NCBI RefSeq assembly: GCF_003751225.1
Contig: NZ_RJKE01000001.1
Coordinates: 2,728,001-2,792,000 of the forward strand
Direction of reading: 5' to 3'
DNA: 64,000 nucleotides
Source of the DNA: Actinocorallia herbida
Lineage (GTDB): Bacteria > Actinomycetota > Actinomycetes > Streptosporangiales > Streptosporangiaceae
A program made the translations under genes and the position numbers. The first letter of the stretch is position 1; each line of letters opens with the position of its first letter. Below, in pieces: positions 13,955 to 21,286 of this stretch. The notes under the pieces are model-generated. The model did not search any database, had not been told where the DNA came from, and saw nothing but the letters and a program-made list of their open reading frames with translations.

Positions 13955-14707
13955 TCAGCGGTAGATGGCGAGGAGGGGGGAGATCTCCAGGGTGCCCGCC
14001 GAGGGGTTCCAGCTGATCTTGCCGAGGCAGCGGGCGCGGAACGGGGCGGGCGGGCCGCTCGGCAGGCGGACGTCGGCGGCGGGGCAGGTGACGCTGACGA
14101 CGGGGGCGTCTTCGGCGAGAGTGCCCGGATCGCCGTACGGGGCGGCGAAGGTGACCGTCGTGTCGGTCTCCGCGATGATCCGGAACCTGCCCTCGACGGA
14201 CACGAACGCCGGCTCCAGCTCCCGCAGCCGCACGGAGCCGACCCGTCCCGCCCGGTCGCCGTAGGCGGGCTCCAGGGCGCGGTCCAGTCCTGCGTTCGGC
14301 AGGACCCGCTGGTTGATGAGGTCGACGTAGATGATGTCGTGGGCCGCGTCGAGGGCGCGGACGATCCGTCCGATGGCCGTGACCGCGCCCGCGTCCTCGA
14401 AGTACCGGGTGACGAGCTGCTCTCCGGCGACGTGGTCGGCGCCGCCGCTCAGGGGCGCGGACCGCAGCCGCAGCCGGGACGCGATGGTGCGGCGGGTCGT
14501 CCGCTCGACCGTGCGCTGGAGGTAGGGGTAGTCGCCCTGGCGGTAGAGGTCGATGGCGCCGTCCTCATCCAGGTAGACCCAGACGCTGCGGTTCTGGCCG
14601 GTCCGCAGCGCGGCGAGGCGGCGGCGTCCGGCGCGCACCTGCGCGTACCCGGTCGCGCCCGCGACGGCGAGGGCGCAGCAGCAGATCACCGTCAGCAGCG
14701 CGAGCAT
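13955..14707 (-). CDS. Membrane-anchored protein of unknown function
   Basis: 250 residues, ATG 14707 preceded by AGGAGG. One N-terminal hydrophobic segment (MLALLTVICCCALAVAGATG) acts as signal anchor or signal peptide; the rest (mixed alpha/beta, Cys pair near residues 208 and 230) should lie outside the membrane. No family recognised. It starts 15 bp after the stop of the VWA lipoprotein gene and is clearly in the same operon, so it is probably an exported partner of the two solute-binding-fold proteins. Repeated Arg-rich helices near residues 60-85 are notable but not diagnostic. Confidence 0.7.
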   Translation of the reverse strand: MLALLTVICCCALAVAGATGYAQVRAGRRRLAALRTGQNRSVWVYLDEDGAIDLYRQGDYPYLQRTVERTTRRTIASRLRLRSAPLSGGADHVAGEQLVTRYFEDAGAVTAIGRIVRALDAAHDIIYVDLINQRVLPNAGLDRALEPAYGDRAGRVGSVRLRELEPAFVSVEGRFRIIAETDTTVTFAAPYGDPGTLAEDAPVVSVTCPAADVRLPSGPPAPFRARCLGKISWNPSAGTLEISPLLAIYR

Positions 14708-14722
14708 CGGCTCCTCCTGGGG

Positions 14723-16294
14723 TCAGCGGCAGCCACGGGTCTCCTTGAAGGCGGCCTCCAGCGAGGACGCGGTCGCGTCCACCATGCGGCCCCCGGTCGT
14801 CTCAGCGGCTCGGCGCAGTTCGGCCGGGTCGGCCTCGCCGAACCGGATGGCGTAGGTGGGCACCTCGCGCGTCTCCGCGGGCAGGGCGCGGTACCTGCGG
14901 ACGAACTCCGCGAACCCGATGCCGGCGTTGCTCAGCCCGTCGGTCATCAGCACGACGGTCGTCGGCCGCGCCGGGTCGGCGCGCCTGAGCTCGGCCGCGC
15001 GGCGGTAGGCGTGGTCGAGCGCGGACCACACCGCGGTGGTGCGGCTGAACTCGTCGGCGCCGAGGAAGTCGTGGACGGCGGCGGCCTCGGCGGTGCCGGT
15101 GAGGGTGACGTCCCGCTCGGCCCGCACGCCGTCGCCGAAGCGGATCAGGATGAACCTCTCACCCCGGTAGAACCGCGCGAACTTCCCGGAGGGCGACGTA
15201 TCCGCACCGTCGAGGCCCGCGAAGGCCGCCCGCAGTGCTTTGATCCGCGCGCCCCGCATCGACCCTGAGTAGTCGAGCACGAAGACCACCTGGCCGGGGG
15301 CGCGGGCCGCCTCGTGGTCGGCGAGCAGCCTTTCGACGACCTCGGCCCGGCCCGGGAAGTAGAGGGCGTTCCCGATCTCGGCGCGCAGCCTGGCGTCCCG
15401 CTCGACCTCGGGCACGACGGGGCGGCGCAGCGTCCGCGCCATGATCCTCCGCTGGGTCTCCGGCCGCTTCAGCCAGGCCACGACCTCGTCGTACGCGGCG
15501 CGGCGATCCGGATCGAGGAGGAGCAGCGGGTACTCCGACAGCACGATCCCGTCCTCGGGATAGACGATCTCCAGCGGTTCGCGGAGCCGTCCGCTCGCGT
15601 TGAGCGCCAGCAGCGTCGACTCGTACCCGATCAGCGCGTCCGTCTCGTCCTGGCCCGCCACGAACGCGTCGACGAGCGCGTCGGACGTCGGGGCGGTGAG
15701 CGTCTGGCCGGAGAACAGGCCGCGCAACCTGTCGCAGGCGACGTCCTCGGGGCGCAGCGCCCCGCCGGTGCCCGCGGCGGCGGTCGCGATCCCGACCAGG
15801 GCGGAGAGCCCGCTGTTGGCGCTGCGCGGGTCGGCCATCCCGAAGCGCACGAGCCCCTCGGCCGCGCCATCGGCGAGGTCGGCCCAGGACAGCCGGGGGT
15901 CCCCGGCCTCGCGCCGGAGCCGCGCGGCTGCCTCCGGCCGGATCCCGAACACCACGGGGGAGGTCATCGTCTTGGCGGACAGCGGGTACAGCGGCGGGTC
16001 GGCCGCCTCCTGGAGCAGGAGCTGGAGGTAGCGGTCGTCGGACAGCCAGGCGAGGTCGTGGCCGGTGCCGCCGGCCGCGAGGAGGCGGGACGCCTCCACG
16101 GTGCCGCGGTGGTCGAGGACGAGCTCGATCCCGGTGTCCGCGCGCAGCCCGGCGAGCAGCGGGGCCATGTCGGTGAGCTCGGGGCTGGCCAGCACCCGCA
16201 GCCTGACCGCGGGCGGGTCGCCGGTGCACGCGGTGCCGAGGAGGAGCAGCGCGCAGGCCGCGAGACCGGCGATCAGGCGCCGCGGCCGCCTCAC
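14723..16294 (-). CDS. Substrate-binding and VWA domain lipoprotein
   Basis: 523 residues from GTG 16294, which overlaps the upstream stop by GTGA; an in-frame GTG at 16303 is an alternative. The lipobox LLLGTAC gives a lipid-anchored extracytoplasmic protein. Residues about 25-330 resemble a type 2 periplasmic solute-binding domain (VRLRVLASPELTDMAPLL, YPLSAKTMTSPVVFGI, and YPEDGIVLSEYPLLLL). The C-terminal half is a von Willebrand A domain with a full MIDAS motif (VFVLDYSGSM, then TTVVLMTDGLSN), so it should bind a divalent metal and a protein ligand. Middle gene of a three-gene envelope operon. Ligand unknown. Confidence 0.85.
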   Translation of the reverse strand: MRRPRRLIAGLAACALLLLGTACTGDPPAVRLRVLASPELTDMAPLLAGLRADTGIELVLDHRGTVEASRLLAAGGTGHDLAWLSDDRYLQLLLQEAADPPLYPLSAKTMTSPVVFGIRPEAAARLRREAGDPRLSWADLADGAAEGLVRFGMADPRSANSGLSALVGIATAAAGTGGALRPEDVACDRLRGLFSGQTLTAPTSDALVDAFVAGQDETDALIGYESTLLALNASGRLREPLEIVYPEDGIVLSEYPLLLLDPDRRAAYDEVVAWLKRPETQRRIMARTLRRPVVPEVERDARLRAEIGNALYFPGRAEVVERLLADHEAARAPGQVVFVLDYSGSMRGARIKALRAAFAGLDGADTSPSGKFARFYRGERFILIRFGDGVRAERDVTLTGTAEAAAVHDFLGADEFSRTTAVWSALDHAYRRAAELRRADPARPTTVVLMTDGLSNAGIGFAEFVRRYRALPAETREVPTYAIRFGEADPAELRRAAETTGGRMVDATASSLEAAFKETRGCR

Positions 16295-17529
16295 CGGCCG
16301 CACCCGTCGACGGTCTCGACCATCCGCTGGAGAAGCGCGAGGACGGGCAGTTCCGCGCGGGTGAAGTCGGTGCGCGGCGCGGGCGGCGGGACGCCGTTCG
16401 CGGTGAGGAACCCGAAGAGCCGCCCGGTCCCGGTCCCGGTGGTGTCGGCGTCGTCCATGACCCGGAAGCCGAGCTCCATCATGCGCCCGCGCAGCGCGGG
16501 GTCGGTGCGCAGCAGGACGCCCAGCCGGTCGCCGGACGGCTTGAGGGAGATGTACTCCGGATCGGTCAGGAACTCCTGCCTGGGGTACAGGAGGACCCGC
16601 TCGCCGTCCGGGCGCCCGGTCCGGCGGACCTGGTCGAGCTGGTAGGCGAAGAACTGGTGCTCGTAGACCACGACGACGGGTCCCTGGCTCCTGCCCTCCG
16701 GCGTCACATAGGTCCGCCACAGCTCGGACTCGGCCATGCCCGTCGCGGCGAAGATCGGCTGGATCCGCGCGGCGAGCCGGTCGGCGTCCGCGGCGGTCTG
16801 CGCGGGCTCCTCCCCGTTGACGACGAAGGCGACGAGGCCGAGGTAGGTGGCCCCGGAGTTGGTCCGGCACACCCCGGACGTCCGGGCGAGCACGCGGTTG
16901 CCGTTGCTGACCGGCGTCCCGTCGGGGCCCGCCTCATGTCCGAGCCCGATGTCGTTCCAGGTCTTGCCCTGCCTGCCGAACTCGAGGAACGGCGCGGTCT
17001 CCAGCGTGTAGTAGAGCGACGGGGCCGAGCCGTTCCCGTGCCGGGTCGCGGCGTCGTTGCGGACCAGGGTCTCGGCGTACTCGCGGAACGTGGCGAGCAC
17101 GATCGGGCTGCTGAACAGCCGGGTCGTCACCGAGTGCAGGCCGCGTTCCTGGCGCCGGGCCTTGATCTGGTCGGCGGCGGGCTGCCCGGAGGGGAAGGCG
17201 AAGTCGTAGCGTTCGCTCTTCTGGTTGAGCACCTCGTAGGCGACCTCGCCGGAGCCGCGCGCGGTGACCTCGACGCGGACACCGTGCGCCAGCAGGAGGC
17301 GCTGGACCTCGCGGTCGTTGAAGAAGTCCTGCTTGGAGGCCATGATGCCGCGGACGGTGACGGGCGGGGCGGGGCGGGTCGCCAGGAGGAAGAGCACCGC
17401 CGCCGCGCTGACCGCCGCGACGCAGGCCGAGGCGACGAACGCCAGGCCGAGCGGGGAGTGCCGGAGACTCGGCGGACGGGGGACGCTGAGTGCGGGGCCC
17501 TCGGTCGCCTGACGGGGTCCGGTCGTCAC
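16291..17529 (-). CDS. Membrane-anchored solute-binding-fold protein
   Basis: 412 residues. A single TM segment at about residues 27-52 (LGLAFVASACVAAVSAAAVLFLLA) after a short cytosolic tail anchors an extracytoplasmic domain with type 2 binding-protein character (VTVRGIMASKQDFFNDREVQRLLLAHGVRVEVTA; DFAFPSGQPAADQIK). First gene of the operon; its stop overlaps the next start. Both this protein and the next have binding-protein folds but no ABC permease is nearby, so they more likely sense or scaffold than import. Function not known; no symbol is warranted. Confidence 0.75.
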   Translation of the reverse strand: MTTGPRQATEGPALSVPRPPSLRHSPLGLAFVASACVAAVSAAAVLFLLATRPAPPVTVRGIMASKQDFFNDREVQRLLLAHGVRVEVTARGSGEVAYEVLNQKSERYDFAFPSGQPAADQIKARRQERGLHSVTTRLFSSPIVLATFREYAETLVRNDAATRHGNGSAPSLYYTLETAPFLEFGRQGKTWNDIGLGHEAGPDGTPVSNGNRVLARTSGVCRTNSGATYLGLVAFVVNGEEPAQTAADADRLAARIQPIFAATGMAESELWRTYVTPEGRSQGPVVVVYEHQFFAYQLDQVRRTGRPDGERVLLYPRQEFLTDPEYISLKPSGDRLGVLLRTDPALRGRMMELGFRVMDDADTTGTGTGRLFGFLTANGVPPPAPRTDFTRAELPVLALLQRMVETVDGCGR

Positions 17530-17604
17530 ACCGACTCCTTGGGATCACTTCCACGCGATCTCTGACCGTGTGCTCGCAGCCTACGCAGCGCCCCCGTACA
17601 CGGG

Positions 17605-17632
17605 GTGATCGGGCGACTAACATCCCGATCAC
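17605..17632 (-). terminator. Hairpin between PPOX gene and envelope operon
   Basis: Perfect 9-bp inverted repeat GTGATCGGG (17605-17613) / CCCGATCAC (17624-17632) with a 10-nt loop, starting 10 bp after the PPOX stop. Position favours a terminator for that gene; it could instead be an operator for the operon starting at 17529. Confidence 0.65.
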
Positions 17633-17641
17633 GAATGCCGG

Positions 17642-18139
17642 CTAGAGGAACGCGGCGGTGGAGCCGCCGAGGTCCAGGGCGGGCATGCCGAGCTTGCGGT
17701 GGTCCCAGGAGCGGATCCGCTCGACGTCGACGCGGACCGCGACGCGGTTGTTGAGCATCACCTCGACCAGGGGCTTGACCTCTTCTGAGTAGGGGCCGCT
17801 GTAACGCTCCCAGACGCTGACGCCGACCTCCCAGAGCGCGGCGGGGTCGTCGACGACGACGGCGGTGCCCTCCAGGGAGACGCCGCGGAGCTGGTCGTAG
17901 GTGTGGCCCGCCTCGACCATCACGGTCACGTTCCCGTCGCGGCGCAGGTTCGCGGCCTTCTGGGACTTGGCCTTGGTCTCGAACCACAGGACGCCGTCGA
18001 GCACCGCGTACCACATGGCGACGAGGTGGGGCCGTCCGCTCGGGCCGTTGGTCGCCAGGGTGGCGACCCGCTGCTCGTTCAGGAAGGCGGCGACCTCCTC
18101 GTCCGTCATGGTGATCTTGCCGCGCTGGTTCACGCCCAT
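17642..18139 (-). CDS. PPOX-class (F420/FMN split-barrel) oxidoreductase
   Basis: 165 residues, ATG 18139 with GGAGGAG upstream. A pyridoxamine-5'-phosphate-oxidase-like split barrel: VAAFLNEQRVATLATNGPSGRPHLVAMWYAV and FETKAKSQKAANLRRDGNVTVMVEAG are typical of the actinobacterial TIGR03618-like group, whose members bind F420 or FMN and reduce small organic substrates. The substrate cannot be read from sequence. Divergent from the TetR gene at 18214 across a 74-bp spacer with overlapping palindromes, so it is the likely target of that repressor. Confidence 0.85.
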   Translation of the reverse strand: MGVNQRGKITMTDEEVAAFLNEQRVATLATNGPSGRPHLVAMWYAVLDGVLWFETKAKSQKAANLRRDGNVTVMVEAGHTYDQLRGVSLEGTAVVVDDPAALWEVGVSVWERYSGPYSEEVKPLVEVMLNNRVAVRVDVERIRSWDHRKLGMPALDLGGSTAAFL

Positions 18140-18190
18140 CCGACAGCTCCTCCGGGGACGCGGCAGGCCGCCAAGGCTTGCCGCAAAAAT

Positions 18191-18226
18191 GGGACATAGT
18201 CCAAAATGGCACTATGTCCCATAGTG
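18191..18226. promoter_or_regulatory. Overlapping palindromic operators in TetR/PPOX divergent spacer
   Basis: Two interlocked perfect inverted repeats: GGGACATAGT (18191-18200) / ACTATGTCCC (18211-18220) with a 10-bp spacer, and CACTATG (18210-18216) / CATAGTG (18220-18226) with a 3-bp spacer. They share the half-site ACTATG and cover the TetR start codon at 18214. This is the arrangement expected for a TetR repressor that shuts off itself and the divergent PPOX gene. Confidence 0.8.
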
Positions 18227-18810
18227 AACCGGAGGGCCTCCGGATCCGCAAGAGGCACGCGACCAACGCCCGGATCGCGGCCTCGGCGGCCCGCCTCGCC
18301 TCCCGGCAGGGGCTCGCCGCCACCACCGTGGACCAGATCGCCGAGGACGCCCAGGTCGGCCGCTCGACCTTCTTCCGCTACTTCGACGGGAAGGAGAACG
18401 CGGTCGCCGAAGGCGTCACGGGCCCGTGGCTCACCATGATCACCGACGCGCTCGCCCGCCAGCCCGCCGACCTGGGCGCCCTCGACGCCGTCATCGCCGC
18501 CTTCGGGGAGCTCGCCGACATCCTGCCGCCCGACCGGGCGCAGCTCAGCGACCTCGCCCGGCTGACCAGGACGTCCACCACGCTCAAGGCCTGGACCCTC
18601 CAGACCTACCAGCGCTACGAGACCGCGATCGCGGACCTCATCGCCCCGCGCGTGCCCGGCCTCGCCGAGCACGACCCGAGGCCCCGGCTGCTCGCCGCAT
18701 ATGTCATGGCCTCGGTCCGGATCTCCCTCGACGACTGGATGCAGCACGGCGGCTCGCTCCCCGACCGCATCCGGGCGGCCCTCACCGCGCTGTCCGTCGG
18801 CCCGGAGTAG
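18214..18810 (+). CDS. TetR family transcriptional regulator
   Basis: 198 residues from ATG 18214 (MSHSEPEGLRIRKRHATNARI). Longer versions from 18178 (TTG) or 18205 are open but would place the operator inside the gene. The N-terminal helix-turn-helix is clear: ARLASRQGLAATTVDQIAEDAQVGRSTFFRYFDGKENAV at about residues 24-62. The C-terminal half is a ligand-binding helical domain of TetR type. No ribosome-binding site precedes ATG 18214; the message may be leaderless. Predicted to bind the overlapping palindromes at its own start and control the divergent PPOX oxidoreductase. Confidence 0.88.
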   Translation: MSHSEPEGLRIRKRHATNARIAASAARLASRQGLAATTVDQIAEDAQVGRSTFFRYFDGKENAVAEGVTGPWLTMITDALARQPADLGALDAVIAAFGELADILPPDRAQLSDLARLTRTSTTLKAWTLQTYQRYETAIADLIAPRVPGLAEHDPRPRLLAAYVMASVRISLDDWMQHGGSLPDRIRAALTALSVGPE

Positions 18811-18822
18811 GCGGAGCCGCGC

Positions 18823-19269
18823 CTACGGCGTCTGGGCGAGGTCCTCGGCCGAGGCCGCGCGGCGTTCCGCGGCGCGCGCCTCGACGCCCTCATCGGAGCA
18901 GAAGCCGAGGCCGGTGCGCTTCAGGCAGAGCAGGCCGAGCAGGACGTCGCCCTCGCCGACGACGGCGAGGCGGCGGCGTCCGGCGACGGCCATGGCCCGC
19001 CGCGCGGTCTCCAGATCGTCCCCGGGCCGTGCGACCCGCTCCCCGAGCCGCCCGGCCGACCGCGCGGGCAGGTGCGGCGGCGCGCCGAGATCGCCCCGCT
19101 CGACCACCGCGAGCAGCACCGCACCGTCGACGACCAGGACGGCGTGGACATGGTCGTTGCGCAGCACCACCGCCGCGTCCGCGACGGTCGTGTCCCGGCC
19201 GTGCACCTTCGGCGAGAGGAGCATGGCGTCGGCCACCGTCCGGCGGTCGCGCGGGTCCGAGGACTGCAT
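18823..19269 (-). CDS. CBS-domain protein
   Basis: 148 residues from ATG 19269 (GAGAGG ribosome-binding site upstream; the longer frame to 19422 has no comparable signal). Two CBS repeats are visible: VADAMLLSPKVHGRDTTVADAAVVLRNDHVHAVLVVDGAVLLAVVERGDL (residues about 12-62) and a second, weaker one around GDDLETARRAMAVAGRRRLAVVGEGDVLLGLLCL (about 80-118). Paired CBS domains bind adenine nucleotides and act as regulatory modules; stand-alone versions in actinomycetes have no defined partner. Convergent with the TetR gene (12 bp between stops). Confidence 0.78.
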   Translation of the reverse strand: MQSSDPRDRRTVADAMLLSPKVHGRDTTVADAAVVLRNDHVHAVLVVDGAVLLAVVERGDLGAPPHLPARSAGRLGERVARPGDDLETARRAMAVAGRRRLAVVGEGDVLLGLLCLKRTGLGFCSDEGVEARAAERRAASAEDLAQTP

Positions 19270-19421
19270 CAAGCGTGCCTCTCGCAGGGTCGGGAAGCCA
19301 CCGCGCACCGGACCGGCTCCGGCGCGCCGTCTCTCTTCCCTCCGATTGTGCCCGCTCCGTTCCCGCAGCTTGTCGGCGAGGGCGGGTTCGGGTGGGCGGA
19401 ACGGTCTCGCCGGATGTGGCA

Positions 19422-19463
19422 CGGCCCCGGGTCCGGTTCCGTGGGGAAGCGGGCCCGGGGCCG
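19422..19463 (-). terminator. GC-rich hairpin terminator after surE
   Basis: CGGCCCCGGG (19422-19431) pairs with CCCGGGGCCG (19454-19463). A T-G wobble and CCG/CGG extend the stem to about 14 bp with a 14-nt loop. It lies 30 bp past the SurE stop on the minus strand. Confidence 0.75.
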
Positions 19464-19492
19464 GTGGTGCTCGGGCGCGGGTGGGGCGGGGG

Positions 19493-20548
19493 TCAGCGGG
19501 CCAGGTTCAGGGAGCCGAGCCACTTGCCGTCGGCGGTGCGGTCGACGGAGATGGCGCCGATGCTGATGCGGCCGTCGCGCAGGGCGGCGGTGTCGCTGCG
19601 GGGGTCGAGCCTGGTGTTCGCGTCGGCGAGGGTGTAGCCGATGCGGTAGCCGCCCTTGCCGTCGGCGGTGTAGGTGAGGCTGCCGAGGGGGGTGTCGCCC
19701 ATGACGGTCCAGCGGGGGGTGGGGGTCTTGCCCGCGGTGACGTCGGGAACGTTGATGTTGAGGAGGAGCTTGTCCTCGCCGAGGCGGTCGGCGGCACCCT
19801 TGCGGCCGAGGAGGCGGGCCGCGGTCTTGGCGGCGAAGTCGGCGGCCGTCCGGTAGGTGAGGTCGGTCGGGGCCGAGGTGAGGCCGCTGCCGTTGGCGCT
19901 GACCGCGATGGCCGGGACGCCGTGCTCGGCCGCGGTGGTGGCCGCGCCGACGGTGCCGGACATGTTGACCGCGATGTCGATGTTGGCGCCGGAGTTGGTG
20001 CCGGTGAGGACGAGGTCGGGCCCGTCGGCCCAGCCCGGCTGCTGCGGCAGGTAAGCGCTGAGCGCGAGCTCGACGGCGTCGGCCGGGGTGACCGAGGCGG
20101 TGGTCGGCGTGCACGCGGTGGCGGCGCACGCGCCCAGCACGACGCCCTTGGACGGCGCGGTGGAGCAGTCGCCCTCGAACCCGGCCGGGATCTTGGTCGG
20201 CGCGGCGAGCGCGACCTGCGGGGCCTGGGAGATCGAGCGCGCCCGGCCGCTCTGCTGCTGCCACGGCCCGACGACGACGACGTCGGCCCCGGCGGCGCAC
20301 AGCGACCGACGCAGGAAGTACAGGCCGCGCCCGTCGGCCCCGTCGGCGGCGGCCGCCTGCACGGAGTCGTCGTTGGACAGCAGGATCTTCGCGCCCTTCA
20401 GCGCGCCCGATCCGTCCGGTCCGCCGACGGGCTTCTGCGCGTTCGCCGCCGCGGGCAGCAGCGCGAGTCCCGCCGCGACCGCCGCACCCGCCGCGATCAC
20501 ACCGCCGCGCCGCCGCTTGGACGTGCCCTTGCCGACCAGCCGAAACAT
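19493..20548 (-). CDS. surE: Secreted SurE-type 5'/3'-nucleotidase
   Basis: 351 residues from ATG 20548 (AGAGGAGAAAACG upstream). Unlike cytosolic SurE it begins with a twin-basic signal peptide (SKRRRGGVIAAGAAVAAGLALLPAAANA, cleavage likely before QK), so it is exported. The mature part carries the SurE metal-site motif LSNDDS near residue 60 and GTNSGANI near 170, with SGRARSISQAP between. SurE enzymes are divalent-metal phosphatases on nucleoside monophosphates; an extracellular form suggests phosphate or nucleotide scavenging. Two extra Cys pairs (LCAAGAD; GACAATACTP) fit an exported fold. Monocistronic, with its own terminator. Confidence 0.85.
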   Translation of the reverse strand: MFRLVGKGTSKRRRGGVIAAGAAVAAGLALLPAAANAQKPVGGPDGSGALKGAKILLSNDDSVQAAAADGADGRGLYFLRRSLCAAGADVVVVGPWQQQSGRARSISQAPQVALAAPTKIPAGFEGDCSTAPSKGVVLGACAATACTPTTASVTPADAVELALSAYLPQQPGWADGPDLVLTGTNSGANIDIAVNMSGTVGAATTAAEHGVPAIAVSANGSGLTSAPTDLTYRTAADFAAKTAARLLGRKGAADRLGEDKLLLNINVPDVTAGKTPTPRWTVMGDTPLGSLTYTADGKGGYRIGYTLADANTRLDPRSDTAALRDGRISIGAISVDRTADGKWLGSLNLAR

Positions 20549-20673
20549 CGTTTTCTCCTCTGTCCGAAATAACCCCCAGATCCTCCGCCCGCGCCCGCCC
20601 ACCGGCAACGCACGGCGCATGGAGTCCTGCCCACCGGACGGTGAAGGGATCATGAACGGGAGAAACCCGCTCG

Positions 20674-21156
20674 TCACCGCTCGTCGGCCGCGCGGCGCAG
20701 CAGAGGGGTGATCCGGTACGGCACGAGGCTCCGCATCACGAGCGAGGTGCTGGACCGCTCGATCCCGGGGATCGCGAGGATGAGGCCGGCGATCCGGTAG
20801 AGGTCGTCGGCGTGGGCGGCGACGACATGGATGAGCAGGTCGTCGGCCCCGGAGATCCCGTGTACCTCGAGCACCTCCGGCACCGCGGCGAGCGCCGAAC
20901 CGACCTCGTCGAGCCTGCGCTGGGTCACCCGGGCGGTGATGAACGCGGCGAGCGAGTAGCCCAGCGCGTCGGGGGAGACGCGGCGTTCGAAGGTGTCGAG
21001 GGTGCCGTCGCGCTCCAGCCGGGACAGCCGAGCCTGCGCGGTGTTCCGCGCGATCCCGACCCGCTCGGCCACCGCGACGGTCGTCGCCCGCGGATCGCGG
21101 GCGAGCTCCAGGAGGATGCGCGCGTCGACCGCGTCGGCGCTCTCCGGCTTGGGCAT
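20674..21156 (-). CDS. Lrp/AsnC family transcriptional regulator
   Basis: 160 residues. N-terminal winged HTH (VDARILLELARDPRATTVAVAERVGIARNTAQARLSRLERDGTL, residues about 9-52) followed by an AsnC ligand-binding (RAM) domain (LDEVGSALAAVPEVLEVHGISGADDLLIHVVA). Such proteins sense amino acids or 2-oxoacids as octamers. Divergent from the transketolase-like E1 gene with 130 bp between starts, so that gene is the likely target and its substrate or product the likely effector. Confidence 0.92.
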   Translation of the reverse strand: MPKPESADAVDARILLELARDPRATTVAVAERVGIARNTAQARLSRLERDGTLDTFERRVSPDALGYSLAAFITARVTQRRLDEVGSALAAVPEVLEVHGISGADDLLIHVVAAHADDLYRIAGLILAIPGIERSSTSLVMRSLVPYRITPLLRRAADER

Positions 21157-21199
21157 AGTGCCTGCCTCCCGCTGTCGCCGCCCGTGTGCTTCTGGGCGT

Positions 21200-21225
21200 A
21201 ATGCTTAACTTTTACCTCAGGCATT
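21200..21225. promoter_or_regulatory. Candidate Lrp/AsnC site in divergent spacer
   Basis: A locally AT-rich patch with a short inverted repeat AATGC (21200-21204) / GCATT (21221-21225) separated by TTAACTTTTACCTCAG. It is the only AT-rich stretch between the AsnC-type regulator and the E1 gene and a plausible binding site and promoter. Confidence 0.4.
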
Positions 21226-21286
21226 TACCACATTGGCTGTCACTGCTTCAATCTCGGGGCAAATGACCCTCGAACGAGGCGGAGCG

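Noticed and set aside
18178-18213. Upstream TTG start for the TetR gene
   Set aside because: It would translate the operator and gives no better Shine-Dalgarno; ATG 18214 is more in line with the family start.
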